Part shown: piece after piece, positions 32,221-44,000 of the stretch
Position numbering within the stretch: the stretch's first letter is position 1
How the letters are laid out: every line of letters starts with the position of its first letter
NCBI GenBank assembly: GCA_004802705.1
Contig: SGPL01000028.1
Span: 1 to 64,000, forward strand
From: Bondarzewia mesenterica
Taxonomy: Eukaryota; Basidiomycota; Agaricomycetes; Russulales; Bondarzewiaceae
DNA: 64,000 nt
Reading direction: 5' to 3'
Notes under the pieces: generated by a model
The model's database searches: none
What the model was told of the DNA's origin: nothing
The model's input: only the letters and a program-made list of their open reading frames with translations
Position numbers and translations under genes: made by a program

Positions 32221-34981
32221 ATGCCCGCACCAGTGTCAAAACCACGCACCTTGTACGACAAGATCTGGGACGACCACGTTGTGTCCGTGTCTTTTCATTT
32301 GAATTCAAGTTTGCAAAGACGTCATACTCATCTTCTTGCGCTGGTGTTTGCAGAGACGTTCAGGAAGATGGATTGGCTCTCATCTATATCGATCGGTACG
32401 TGGTCCTCCAACTCAGCTGTGCCGTTCTTCTCGTTGATCTTGGGTTTAGTCACCTTGTGCACGAAGTCACAAGTCCACAGGCGTTTGAAGGACTGTACGT
32501 GCCTGTCGCTCATCTTTCCTCGTCATGATGGTACATTGGTTAAACGTTCGTGATGTAGGCGAAATGCTGATCGTCCCGTTCGCCGTCCCGATTGCACTCT
32601 TGCGACCGTAGACCACAATATTCCGTGAGTCCATCTACAACGTACCAAGGCCATCTTCGCACTAAATCCTCGCTCCAGGACCGTCTCACGAAAAAAATTT
32701 CACTTCAATCCCCCTTTTCATTGCAGAACCTGATTCTAGAGCGCAATGTATGGCGTTGGAGGACAACGTGAAGGAATTTGGTTTGACTTACTTTGGCATG
32801 ACGGATAGGCGTCAGGGTATGCAACTATACTTCCTGAACAGTAATGACCAATGGTTCTGATATGCCCATCGTTTCCCCCCTCAGGCATTGTGCACGTCAT
32901 TGGCCCAGAAGAGGGGTTTACGGTGCGTTCGACTTATCGATTGTTTGCACACTGGGATTGAAACTTTTTGGCATAGCTCCCTGGTATTACTTGTGTTTGT
33001 GGTGACTCGCATACATCCAGTACGTGCTACGAACATTGATGCACGTTGTGACAGCAGCTCATCGTTCATTCAAGCCCATGGTGCATTCGGTTCCTTGGCA
33101 TTTGGAATCGGTACATCTGAAGTCGAACATGTCCTCGCGACTCAGACTTTGCTGCAGAAGAAGGGCAAGAACATGCGTATCACTGTTGATGGCAATCTTC
33201 ATGAAGGTGTCACCTCCAAGGATGTTATCCTCCACATTATTGGTGTCATTGGAACAGCAGGCGGTACTGGAAGCGTTATCGAGTACGCCGGCTCTGTCTT
33301 CCGCGGTTTCAGTATGGAAGCGCGGATGAGTGTCTGCAACATGTCAATAGAAGCTGGTGCTCGTGCTGGCATGGTCGCTCCTGATGAGGTAACATTCGAG
33401 TATCTGCGAAACCGTCCCTTGGCGCCGAAAGGCCAGGCCTGGGATCGTGCAGTGGAGTACTGGAAAACTTTGAAGTCGGACGAAGGGGCCGAGTTCGACA
33501 TCGAGGTTAACATTCGCGCCGACGACATCATTCCCACGGTTACATGGGGCACCTCTCCTCAGGATGTCGCCCCCATTACTGGCACTGTCCCTGATCCTAC
33601 CTCATTCTCTGATCCCGTCAAGCGTAGCTCTGTCGAACGATCCTTGAAGTATATGGGCCTTACACCAAACACCCGCATGGAGGACATTACGATCGACAAA
33701 GTCTTCATTGGCTCTTGTACGAATAGCCGCATTGAGGATCTTCGCTCCGCTGCCAGGATCGTTCTCGCCGCTGGTCCCGATGCGAAGGTTGCGCCGAATG
33801 TGCAGGCGATGATCGTCCCTGGCTCCGGCATCATCAAGCAGCACGCGGAGGCAGAGGGCCTGGACGTCATCTTTAAGCGTGCAGGCTTCGACTGGCGAGA
33901 AGCTGGTTGCTCCATGTGTTTGGGCATGAACCCCGACCAGCTGTCGCCCGGTGAGCGTTGCGCTAGTACCAGCAATCGGAATTTCGAGGGCCGTCAGGGT
34001 GCAGGCGGTCGCACACACTTGGTTAGCCCTGCCATGGCCGCCGCTGCCGCCATGACAGGCAAGTTGTCAGACGTCCGCAAGTTCCTCGGTCAAAATGCCG
34101 CATCTAGTGAGAAGCTGAAGTCGGTCAGCAGATCCGAGTTCCTCACCGATCCTGTCCTGCCATCCCCTGCGCCGGAAAAACCTGCCGTCTCTGTGTCTTC
34201 GAAGGAACTTCCCCCTGCCGAGGCGCCTTCCAGTGTGGAGAAGTTCACGGTAGTCAAGGGCATTGCTGCGCCCTTGCACATCGAAAACGTCGATACCGAT
34301 ATGATCATTCCTAAGCAGTTCTTGAAAACACTCAAGCGGACTGGCCTTGCGAATGCTCTGTTCTATACGTTACGCAAGGACCCACGAACTGGCGAGGATA
34401 CGGACTTCATCCTCAATCGTGCGCCGTACGATAAGTCGAAGATTCTCGTTTGCACGGGGAAGAACTTTGGCTGCGGCAGCTCGCGTGAGCATGCACCATG
34501 GAGTTTGTAAGTCTTCTTTTTCGGCTCCCTTTCTCGCCTGTAAGGCTGTCGCATCACGCTGATCGCCCTTTCCCGCAGAAATGATTTCGGGATCCGTTGC
34601 ATCATCGCGCCCAGTTTTGCTGACATATTCCAAAATAACACCATGCAGAACGGTATGCTGCCGGTCGCCTTGTCAGAGGCCGATTGTCGGTCATTGGCGG
34701 AGGATGCTGAGGCTGGACTGGAGTTGGAGGTCGACTTGGAGAAGCAGGAGGTGCGGAGAGCGAACGGGAAGCCAGCGATCGCTTTTACCACGGATCCTTT
34801 CCGTCGACACTGCCTGCTCAACGGCCTTGATGACATAGCTCTGACATTGCAGAAGGCAGCGGCTATCGAGGAGTTCGAGGAGCGGCGGAGTGAGGTGTGG
34901 CCGTGGTTGGATGGGTTTGGCTATAAGGGGAAGAAAATCCCGGTCGCTCCGGCGAGGCAGAGCAAGAAGATGGAATGGTGA
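32221..34981 (+). CDS. leu1: 3-isopropylmalate dehydratase (single chain), with apparent frameshift in an A7 run
   Basis: Isopropylmalate isomerase of leucine synthesis: a [4Fe-4S] enzyme that interconverts 2- and 3-isopropylmalate. As in other fungi the large and small subunits are fused. Seen: [105 protein letters not shown], then a linker and the small-subunit part with [37 protein letters not shown] and [20 protein letters not shown]. Cluster cysteines are present. At least seven introns lie in the first 850 bp and one near 34507. Around 32691-32697 seven A bases break the frame between TVSRK and [16 protein letters not shown]; six would keep it. Confidence 0.93.
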
Positions 34982-35291
34982 AGCGGACTCTTTGTTGGTT
35001 TGTGGTGTACAACAGTGTGTTTGGTATAGCAGATCAGAGCATGTGTATTGCCGTCTACTATGCCCATGCTTGCTAGCGTCAAATTGAGACGGCCGCGCAT
35101 TGCGGAGCGTGGTTCGCAATGGGCGGAATTGATGTGCACAGCACGTGGCAACGCGAACAGTTCCCTCGAGACACGTCGCGCTGATAAGTAATAGGCATAA
35201 GGCAACACAAAAGCCTGCGGCGTTGTCTGTGCTCATGTCATCCATACCTTAACTTATATTCACTCCATCTGTGAGGGCCCTGCTCGCCAGA

Positions 35292-38200
35292 ATGACCTCT
35301 GTTCAACTCCAGTCGAACGACTATGCGACCGTTGATGAACTCGTATACGCAACAGGTATGGCCGGTCTGCAATGCTCTGCATCAAGTTTCAGAGATATCT
35401 CATACAACAAGCGCTGCAGAACCTACACCTCGTCCAAATATGATCCGACGAGATACTGAGGGCATTTTGTCCTATTACCAGTCAGAACATGCAGGCAAGA
35501 CATATGCACCGGATGGACTTAATGACCAAGGCACTTTGCCTCCACAGCCTGCGACAGTAGAGCGGTCCTTCAGTTCATCGTCATCCTCTTCTGTATATTC
35601 CTCGGACTTGTCGCCACGCAGCAGTGAGCAAACTCCTAATGAACCCATTCCAGATCATGGCGCACAGCTAAACGCGTTGGAGATAGCTGGAGGACAGCAT
35701 AGATGGAGGTCCAATGATCAGTTCGAAGGAGGTGCAGACACACAGCGCGTCGGGGTTACCGGACTCGACACGCCGTCCACACCGTCGCTTAGCTTTGAAC
35801 CGGGTTCCCGAGGTACGAGTGAGGCGAATACGTCTCCCGACACGTTGCTTTCACGCCGCGGCTTGGGTTCTCGAGTACATGATCTTGCTCTTTCACAAAC
35901 CGATGCACCTTTCGACACCCTGCCAGGTTTTGTTCCTCCTTCCTCTGCGCCTGTAGCAGGTAGCTTTAGAGTGTCGGATCCAGTGCACCGCGGCTTGCGC
36001 AACAGCACCCCGACCGGTCATCAACGTTCTATTTCGGAGGCGGTGCATGAGAGGGGGAGGGACGGGGTCCATAGAAAGACATCTTCACGAGATATTGGGA
36101 TCGTTGGAACACGTCGCATCCCTGAGCTGGGAGGCGCTCTCACCACACACGGCGACCCTACGCAAAGCCTGAAGCCGTACATATTCCAAACACCCAAATC
36201 TCGCCCTCCTTCACCCCAAGTTTCCCTCAATTCACCCGTCGACGGCTTTCCCCCGTCTATGCTTCCACAGTCCCAGTCTTCCGAGGTACTCCCCTTCACG
36301 CCGGCTGGCGCGCAGGTGCCTTCAATGCCTACCATAGGGGAAGGAACGCCGAGTGCTGAACATGTCTCAAGATTGGCTATGGCCGCTAGCTCGTCCCATC
36401 CAAGTCCGTCCGGCTCTGGCAGAATCCGCTCCGAAGCTTCCGTCGACTCTGGCAAGCCTTCTCCAACACCTTCTATACCATGCTTCCCTGCTAGCCAACC
36501 GTCTTCATATCTGTATTACCAACCAGGATTCCATTCAACGGCCGGCCCATTACCTCCACCTCCAAGGGCCATGTTCCAAATTGACCATAATACCCCTCCA
36601 CCCCCACGGCCCCCTCGTTTACGATCTCCTTCTCCTGCTCGTTCGCGGCACAGTTTCGATGACGTCGCAAAGTCCTCCGCTGTCTCTGTCATCTTAGCAT
36701 CCAAGTCATCTGTGACGTCTTTGAAACGTCGTGACTCTACCAGAACTTCAGAATCGTCAAGGCGTTCTGTCAGAGACGTGACGAACTCATCCGAGTGAGT
36801 CCTATTTGATTAGAATTTTGTAAGTTTTCTCACCGAATCGACGTTGTTACAGCGCGGGAAATGTAGTAGAAGGCACATTCAGTCATCCATCTAGTCATGT
36901 TCGCGAAGGTGCTTTCCCTCCTTCAAGATTGATTTTGCAATCTGCTTCTATGGAGTCTCAACAATCACCCGAACCTTCTTCGAAAGCATCTCAGGCCGGC
37001 TTGACATCTGCGCCCTCCTCGACCCTTCTCCATAGTACACCTGTGGACATCGTACCACTTCCGCCCGTCATTAGCGAACCCGCCATGGAGGTTGCTGGTG
37101 CTGCGAGTCAAAGTAGAGCAAAACTCCGTCGCGATAATAGTTCGCTCAGCCTCCGCCCTCGGTCACCCGACGGATCTCGCGCGTCTTTGGACTCTTCAAA
37201 TGGGCGGCCATCAACTGACCTGGATTCTCTTTCACTGGCGCCTACGAGCTCACGCGGGTCACCAAAAGGCAAGAAGGAGGGCTTGTCAACAAACCCTCTT
37301 AGAGGCACTTTGACTAATCTCAAGCGCTTCTCATCGTTACCCCGCACACCATCCATCGTATCTGGCAAATTGAGCAACAGTAGCCGATCGTCCAGAACAC
37401 CGTCTCCTCCATCAGTTCCTTCGCGACCAAAAATACATTCCAACTGGCCTCGATCTATGTCGTGCAATGATGTCCTCGTTAAGAGAAGCTCATTGGAACG
37501 TGCCATTGCATATGCTCAGAAGATCAATGATCTGTCGATGTATGATTGCGGGCTGGGTGACTGGGTAGTGGCTACGAAACAAAAAGGTGAATTAAGCATG
37601 TCTTCGAATCGGTCATCAATCTCATGGTCACATCAGCTAATTCCAGGAATCCAACTCGTGCTGCGCAACTGGGCCCAGCTGCTCCATCAGTGAGACCCAT
37701 GTCCGTTCAACCTCGGCACACATCGAATGGTTCCGTTTCATCTCAAGCCACGTTTCCCCTCCGTCCTGATGCATACACAGCCACTGATCTTTCACCAAGA
37801 CCCACCGACACCCTCCCACCGCCCAACGCCCCTCCACCCGCACTACCCTACCCCGCGCTAGCGCAGGCGACAAACTACCGTCTGTCCGTCGTGTCCTCTT
37901 CGGCGTCTGCCCGCTCCACTCCCTTCTCAGCGAGCAAATCAACTGGTGGCTTCTTCTCTTCTATCGGGCGGAACCACACTCAGAAAAAAGAGAAGGAGCG
38001 CAGTGCGAACACCTCGGGCAAGGTTCTCGTCAAGCCGAACCCGAATGCCAATCCCCGACCAATCGTGATCGTCGAGGCGCCCTCCGTCCCTGGTGGTCCC
38101 CGAGTGGCTCCAGGACGAACGCAGCGATCGCAGACGCTCATGTTGTCGACAGTTGCTTCAGAGACTTCTGCGTCGTCGGGGCTAAACCGACGGCGGAGCA

Positions 38201-38412
38201 ACACCATAAGGCGACCCTCTTTTCTCAACCGCTCGGGCAACGCATCTGAGGTCGACCCAGAATTTGTTCGACAGGTAGACAAATTNGCTGATTTGTTACC
38301 TCATGCGGACCGTGATATCCTCGCGGGATACCTCCGCAGAGCCGGCCAGGACATTCTCGCTATTGGACAATACCTGGAGGACGAGAAAAACGGGACATTA
38401 CGTCGTGACTGA
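35292..38412 (+). CDS. Large Ser/Pro-rich disordered protein with C-terminal CUE/UBA-like segment
   Basis: Exon 1 (MTSVQLQSNDYATVDELVYA) joins via a short intron to PTPRPNMIRRDTEGILSYYQ and a long, mostly disordered region rich in Ser, Pro, Thr and Arg, with a polyserine run near 35575. An intron near 36797-36853 and another near 37588-37640 are needed. A compact block, SSLERAIAYAQKINDLSMYD followed by CGLGDWV (about 37485-37565), looks conserved. The C terminus, HADRDILAGYLRRAGQDILA followed by IGQYLEDEKNGTL, resembles a three-helix CUE/UBA-type ubiquitin-binding fold. I do not know the family; a scaffold or trafficking adaptor role is a guess. Confidence 0.75.
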
Positions 38413-38728
38413 TGTTATTATCTCTTTTTATGCTTTCGTTCTTTGGCTCGCTTGACTCTTGTTTCTTTGCATCACTATCTGCATGTCTGGACGATTTCGC
38501 TCACGCACACGTATGCTCCACACNTGTCTGTACTTTACTCNTTTGCTCCTGCCTGGCACGATGTGTAACGCAACCCAGCACGTAATGTATCTGCATGAAC
38601 ACTATTCGAGAGTATTGGCAGCGATCAGATACAATACAGCGGAACTACAGGCGCATGCANGGCACGGGATGGGAGACGATGCGACGAGGAATCTCGGAGT
38701 TATCTGGAGGTGGTGATACCCGCCGGTT

Positions 38729-40564
38729 TAAACCCTCCCATTGAACGTCGAGAGGTCGAAGGCGCGAATACTATGAGANGTGAGCACTGCAATCTTTATC
38801 GTCCGAGATACCTACTTTTTTGGGCAGGTCTGCTTGTGCGGCCAGCATTAGACCATTGGGTCCCCTGATAGTGGGTTCGCAAGGGCACGCGGTTCGGGGC
38901 TCCGCCGAGCATATTCTCCACTTCTTGTGCACTGCNGGAGNGGTCGGATATCGTCCTAGCTTGAAGNGAATGGTCATTTTGGGCGAACTGTTGACGTTGA
39001 GGAGCGTTGCGATCTTGGAANGGTTGGGGATGTTGCCAAAGCTGACCGTGTGAACCAAACGANCCGCTNGTCCGATTCACAATGGGAGTCCTCTGGATCT
39101 GGTTCAGGAGAAGTCAGCTTGAAATCAGCGAATAAATAATAAACCGACTCCGTTTGCTTCCATCCCTCCCACTACGGCACCGATATCGACACCTCCCGTC
39201 ATANTGTTCGTTCCGAACGGGGCACCAGAACGGACTTTTGGCACATGTGCTTCTACTGTCTCCTGGTCTAGGACAGGATTTACACCCCTTGCGAAATTGG
39301 TCCCAACAGGATTCGGGGCCAAAAGGGCCTTGCGCTTGATCTTGTCATATTGTCCCTGCGAGAAGTGACGTCGGACAGGGTCGAAGGAAATGATCATAGC
39401 ATCTACAAGTTCACCTTGAGCTTTTGATATTCTTTGTCCCTTTCTCTCGCACTGTCCTGGAATTCTCTGATCTTCCGTCGCTCCAGTTCGAGATCATGTT
39501 CAAGCTCTATATGCTGGTCAAGACCGTCNGTATTGGTTCTGAGGAAGCATAGTACCGGATATCTTGCTGTTCAAGATACCTATCTCCGCGTTTGCTGAAA
39601 TGGGGGGGATGATATGACGGTTGAGGTGTTCCGATGATGACACAAACTTACCTTCTCTTACAACGTTATCAAGTTGCTTCTGTAGTTGAGCGTTCTTGTC
39701 ATTGATGTTTCGAAGCACTGCTTGCTGGAAAGAGCTGATCATCTGTGAGGTTAAAAGCATCTGTTGGTTCATAAACAATTTCACTTTTCTTGATGAACCT
39801 GATACTGCCAGAATGATATAGCGCTGCAATTGANTAGGTAGGNGCTCTTTGTGAAACGTCGACAAAGAAACGTAGGCAAACCGGCTGCAAATTTCCAAGA
39901 TTGTCGCAGGAGTCAATCCCGACAGAACAGACTNTGTAGGTCATCCGTGTATGAGCACGAGGAGTGCAGGANANTTGAGAATTGATAAAAGGCGCATATA
40001 CTTACTGTCTTGTAATCGTTTGAGGGATGTAGTGAGCAGACCTACGAAAAGCAAGATCAAATCATAACAATAATATACCATTAAGNCTGACTGTGATTAC
40101 TGACCACAACATCATCACTGAAGAACAAGAAGCAGCTTGAATACTAGGAATACGAGGCCAGTGGAACACCTACGGCTCAGTAAGAGACGTCTCGCAAGCT
40201 ACGCAAGTAAGCAACNATTTAATGTGGANAGATCTGAGACGTACCTGGGCAAAGCCGTGCAGCATTGAAGAGCTCATTTGCACAGTCGACTATGAAGTGA
40301 TGTACACCGGAAGTTTGTCATCATTTCATCTAGACTTCGTGGAGGGCCAGGTGTACCACAGAAGATATGCGAGCCTTGACAANAGTCGTCAATATATCAA
40401 NGGCAGGTATCTTCAGAGAATCTTACAGGTAGTCTGTCACATCCCCCAGTAAGTTGAAAGGTACTGGGTACGCACGTCTCTGGAAAGATTTCACTCACAA
40501 CCACAGCTTTGTCGTTGAGAGCCCTCCTACAAGTGAGACGGTTGCATTTTAGATCTGCATCCAT
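38729..40564 (-). CDS. hei10: HEI10/CCNB1IP1-like RING E3 ligase for meiotic crossovers
   Basis: The protein resembles HEI10 (Zip3 group), a RING and coiled-coil SUMO/ubiquitin ligase that marks crossover sites along the synaptonemal complex. The RING is rebuilt from tiny exons: LKCNRLTCRRALNDKAVV, TT, CSHIFC, VDCANELFNAARLCPAC, ETSLTEP, DDVV. Next come CSLHPSNDYKTSVLSGLTP and ATILEICSRAISFWQYQVHQ, then the coiled coil (VLRNINDKNAQLQKQLDNVV; ELERRKIREFQDSARERDKE; YDKIKRKALLAPN) and a Gln/Asn/Ser-rich tail. Exons: 40564-40499 (66 nt), 40433-40427 (7 nt), 40374-40357 (18 nt), 40289-40245, 40198-40174 and 40117-40105 (13 nt), then longer ones. The tail ends at TAA 38729-38731 after an intron near 38790-38816. 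More than a dozen N bases obscure parts of the tail. Confidence 0.85.
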
Positions 40565-41053
40565 GTTATTATGGAGTTCGAAACGGTGTCCAGACAAGGC
40601 AAAAAGTATCGATAAGGTCAACGGATGAGAGTTNTGAGTTCGCGGTAGCGTAAAAGTTCAAACCAAATGTCCGCGATGTGTACGCGCTGGGTCACGTGGC
40701 GTTAGTCGCNGAAACCAAAGTTCGAAACAGCTCGAAACACAATCGCCGATGATCGATGATCAACACTGAACAGCGCGAGCAGAACTGGAGTGTCTAATGG
40801 TAAGTATGACGATACNAGACCGCTAATCCATCGTCGCGTCCAATGAAACCTCCCAATCAAAGNATGAACTATGCAAGGCCAAATTATAGTACAGGTCCAT
40901 GATAATGAGCAATGCAAAGACGAGCAGATCATACTACTTACATCACTGAACGTAAAAAAATAATTAAGGAGAGAGACAGCACTAAGAGGTATTTTCAGAG
41001 TATCAACTAACTAGGTCAGGAGAGCATCTGAGCAAAAANGGATAATGAGATCA
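40565..41053. other. Intergenic region upstream of hei10
   Basis: This 489-bp interval contains the hei10 promoter and the 3' end of the GAR-domain gene, both on the minus strand. It has several N bases and AT-rich patches near 40960-40990. No further exon is supported. Confidence 0.5.
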
Positions 41054-44000
41054 TCATGGTTTCCATGCGGGTGTCCGTGACGGGGGAGTATTGGATAAGG
41101 AAGGTCTTGAACGCATTGAAGCACTAGACGGCGTGGTAGGTCGCATTCCGACTTCCACAGTAGCATCTGCACGTCGTATGAACTGTAGTGGGGTGAGAGG
41201 GGAGGAACCAATAGAGGAGGTCGACCTCAAGGATTGGGGGCTTCTGCCGNTGGGTGTCGACAATGTGAACGATGGAATGAGGACACCCGTTGGCTCCGGA
41301 GTGCGCGGAGGTTGTGGCCGGGAAGTAATGATCACAGGGGCGTCTANTAAGGTAGCAGAGCTGATCCACTTTTCCTCTCTGGATCCTAGTTGGGGTGTTG
41401 CTTCATGTTGAGGCAAGAGGCGGAATAAGTCAGCGAAGTGTGTTTTGATGAATCTTTTCGAAGATGGTCAGCAAGAAATACAAGACAATATTATTGGACT
41501 TACTTTGATAATTCCATCCATCCTCCACCAACACGTACCATGACCGTTTGGGAGCGCAGGATGCGGCAAAAGCAAAGCCTTGGTTCATCGCCACCGATCC
41601 AATATTTACCACTTTGATCACGCCACGTATCTTCTACAACCTTGATATGAATNTCCACCGGTAAGCTGTTGACAACGTCGCCAACAGCCACATCGAGTTT
41701 GTTCTGAGGGTTGGCGATATACGGTCTTTTACTGGAATGGAGGTTTTTATTCTGTGGCGGCGAGCTCCCTGGTAAAGTTGGGAACGACAGTCGAGGCGCC
41801 CGNCTCCATGTNGAATGCGATTGGGGATTTGTCGATTTAGAGGGTGCAACAAACGAGCGAGAGGTTGACGAAGNGTCTGACAATGCAGGTGAGCCCATCC
41901 GCCTCATTTGTCCNGTCTGTGCGCGTGGACGTTTGAACGTATCCATCGAGTTCAGGACTGGTTGCTTGGGGACCTGACTGACGTTGGACGTCAAGCTGGT
42001 GGTACGTTGGCGAGAAGCGAAGGTTGACGTGTATAATCGAGATGTAGCGAAGANAGATCGATTGTCGGATGTAACAGACATTCTACTCGACGCACGACTG
42101 CGTTGTGCATCCCCATTGCCAGACACAACCCGCCGTGAAGAAGTCGAGGGGGGTGCAGGTGCAGGTGCAGGTGCAGGTGTACTNAGCCGCGGACGACCGC
42201 GAATCGGAGCGAAAGAGCTTACAGACAGAGTAGAAAAATGGTTGGACTTCNTCTTTTGAACGACGGGCCGAAGACTTCCAATCGANGCCCTGCTATTTCG
42301 ACCAGAGCTGATTGCACTACTAGGCCGTGACTTCCTGCCATTGAGTTGATCTGAGGCCATAGACTCAAGCTCGTTCCAAGTCTGCACAACCCGCATTTGT
42401 TCTGACGATGCCCGAGAGTCATCTGCGACCACGGCATAACGACTTTTCCATGTGGTCGACGAGACCACTCGTAAAGGATATGCGGGACCGCAATTGCTCT
42501 TCTGGCTGGAGGGACTTGTCAGACACGTGTATTGATGAGAGTGGGTCGGTCGGGCAGGGCGGGGTGAACGTGTCGATGTGCTCGAGGAAATCACTGAGAG
42601 CGGTGTCACAATCTTGTACAGCCTGAGTGAAGTCGGCAAGCTTCTGCACTCGCTTCAGCAACGGTCGCGAAGCTTCGACCTCACTCCTAAGTGATCTCAG
42701 GTCAAGATCAATGGAACCAGTGGCGACAGATGTAGGCAACACTGAGACTTCGCCCGTCAAGGTAGAGAAATCGGAAGCCAGATGCGCATGTTGTGCTCGT
42801 GAAGGAAGAAGATCTGAGGAGGCTGTAGGCCGAGCCACTGAATTGATGTTTATAGAGCGAAGTCGTTTCCTAAGAATATGGATCCAGTTTTGCAACTCGA
42901 TTAGGTCCTGACCGAGAGCCTCAGTTGTAAAGGATGGCACAGCTCGCAAGCCGAAGACATCTATAGCCTGTATTTGAGTCCCTGAAACGATAGGGAAGAT
43001 GGCGTAAAGACCGACCTGCTCCAAGATCCCGAGATGTGCCCCTGAACTGCCTTGAAGCACGCTCCAGCTCTTCTGCATGCAGGCGCTCTCGTTCCAATCT
43101 TTCCTTCTCCTCCGCATCAACTCTCTCCTTTTCCAACCGAGTCCGCTCTTCCGCCTCCAATCTCTCTTGCGTCAGTCTGATCTTCTCCTCCGCTTCCAGT
43201 CTCTCATGTTCCATCCTAGCCATTTCCTCTGCCTCCAACCTCTCGCGTTCTACCCTAGCCCGCTCCTCCACCTCTAACCTCTCGCGTTCCAGCCTTGCCT
43301 TCTCTTCTGCTCGGGCCCTTTCCCTTTCAATTCGAGCACTCTCCTCAGCTTCTAATCTCTCCCGTTCCTCCGCGATCAACCTCTCTCGCTCAAGCCTTTC
43401 CCTCTCTTCAGCCTCCAGCCTCTCCCGCTCCAATCGTGCCCGCTGCTCAGCTTCCAACCTCTCTTGTTCCAACCTCTTCCGCTCTTCTGCCTCCAATCTC
43501 CCCCTCTCCGCTCTAGCACGCTCCTCGGCTTCCAGCTTCTCCTTCTCTATCCGAGCCCTCTCCTCCGCCTCTAGCCTCTCACGCTCCCCCCGAGCCAACT
43601 CCTCCGCGCGGAGACGCTCCTGCTCTTCCTGCAAGCGCCGTTCCTCCGCCAACCGTGCAGACTCAGTACTCTGCGCATCCGATATTTCAGTTCTCAAGGA
43701 GTCGACATCCTGTATCCAGGATTTGAACTTGAGCTCTGCATGATCTAACGCATGTATCCGTGACAAGAGCAACGTCTCAGATGAACCGTCTCGGCTGCCC
43801 GGCACGGCATCCATATTGCGAAGGAGTTCACTTATCGGAGCAAAAGCTTGTGAGATCCCTGACCGTCTGTCACTCCTAAAGTGGTCCGCCTCTTCCACGA
43901 GTGAATTGAGGTGATCTAGCGTCTGCCAAGGTTCCGTAGGTGACGCGAGAGATGTCCTAAGAGGACCAAGGCCATCTGAGGCCTGACAAATAGATTGGAG

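Noticed and set aside
24834..40564. A functional cluster of replication and recombination genes (SWSAP1-like, psf3, hei10)
   Set aside because: They are interspersed with ribosomal, leucine-synthesis and transcription genes, with no shared promoter logic; chance proximity is enough.
42131..42183. Short GTGCAG-type tandem repeat as a regulatory element
   Set aside because: It encodes an Ala/Pro run within the GAR-domain gene and needs no other explanation.
43036..43743. 235-codon Ser/Leu-rich plus-strand frame
   Set aside because: It is the antisense of the Arg/Glu repeat of the GAR-domain protein; the repeat alone explains its regularity.
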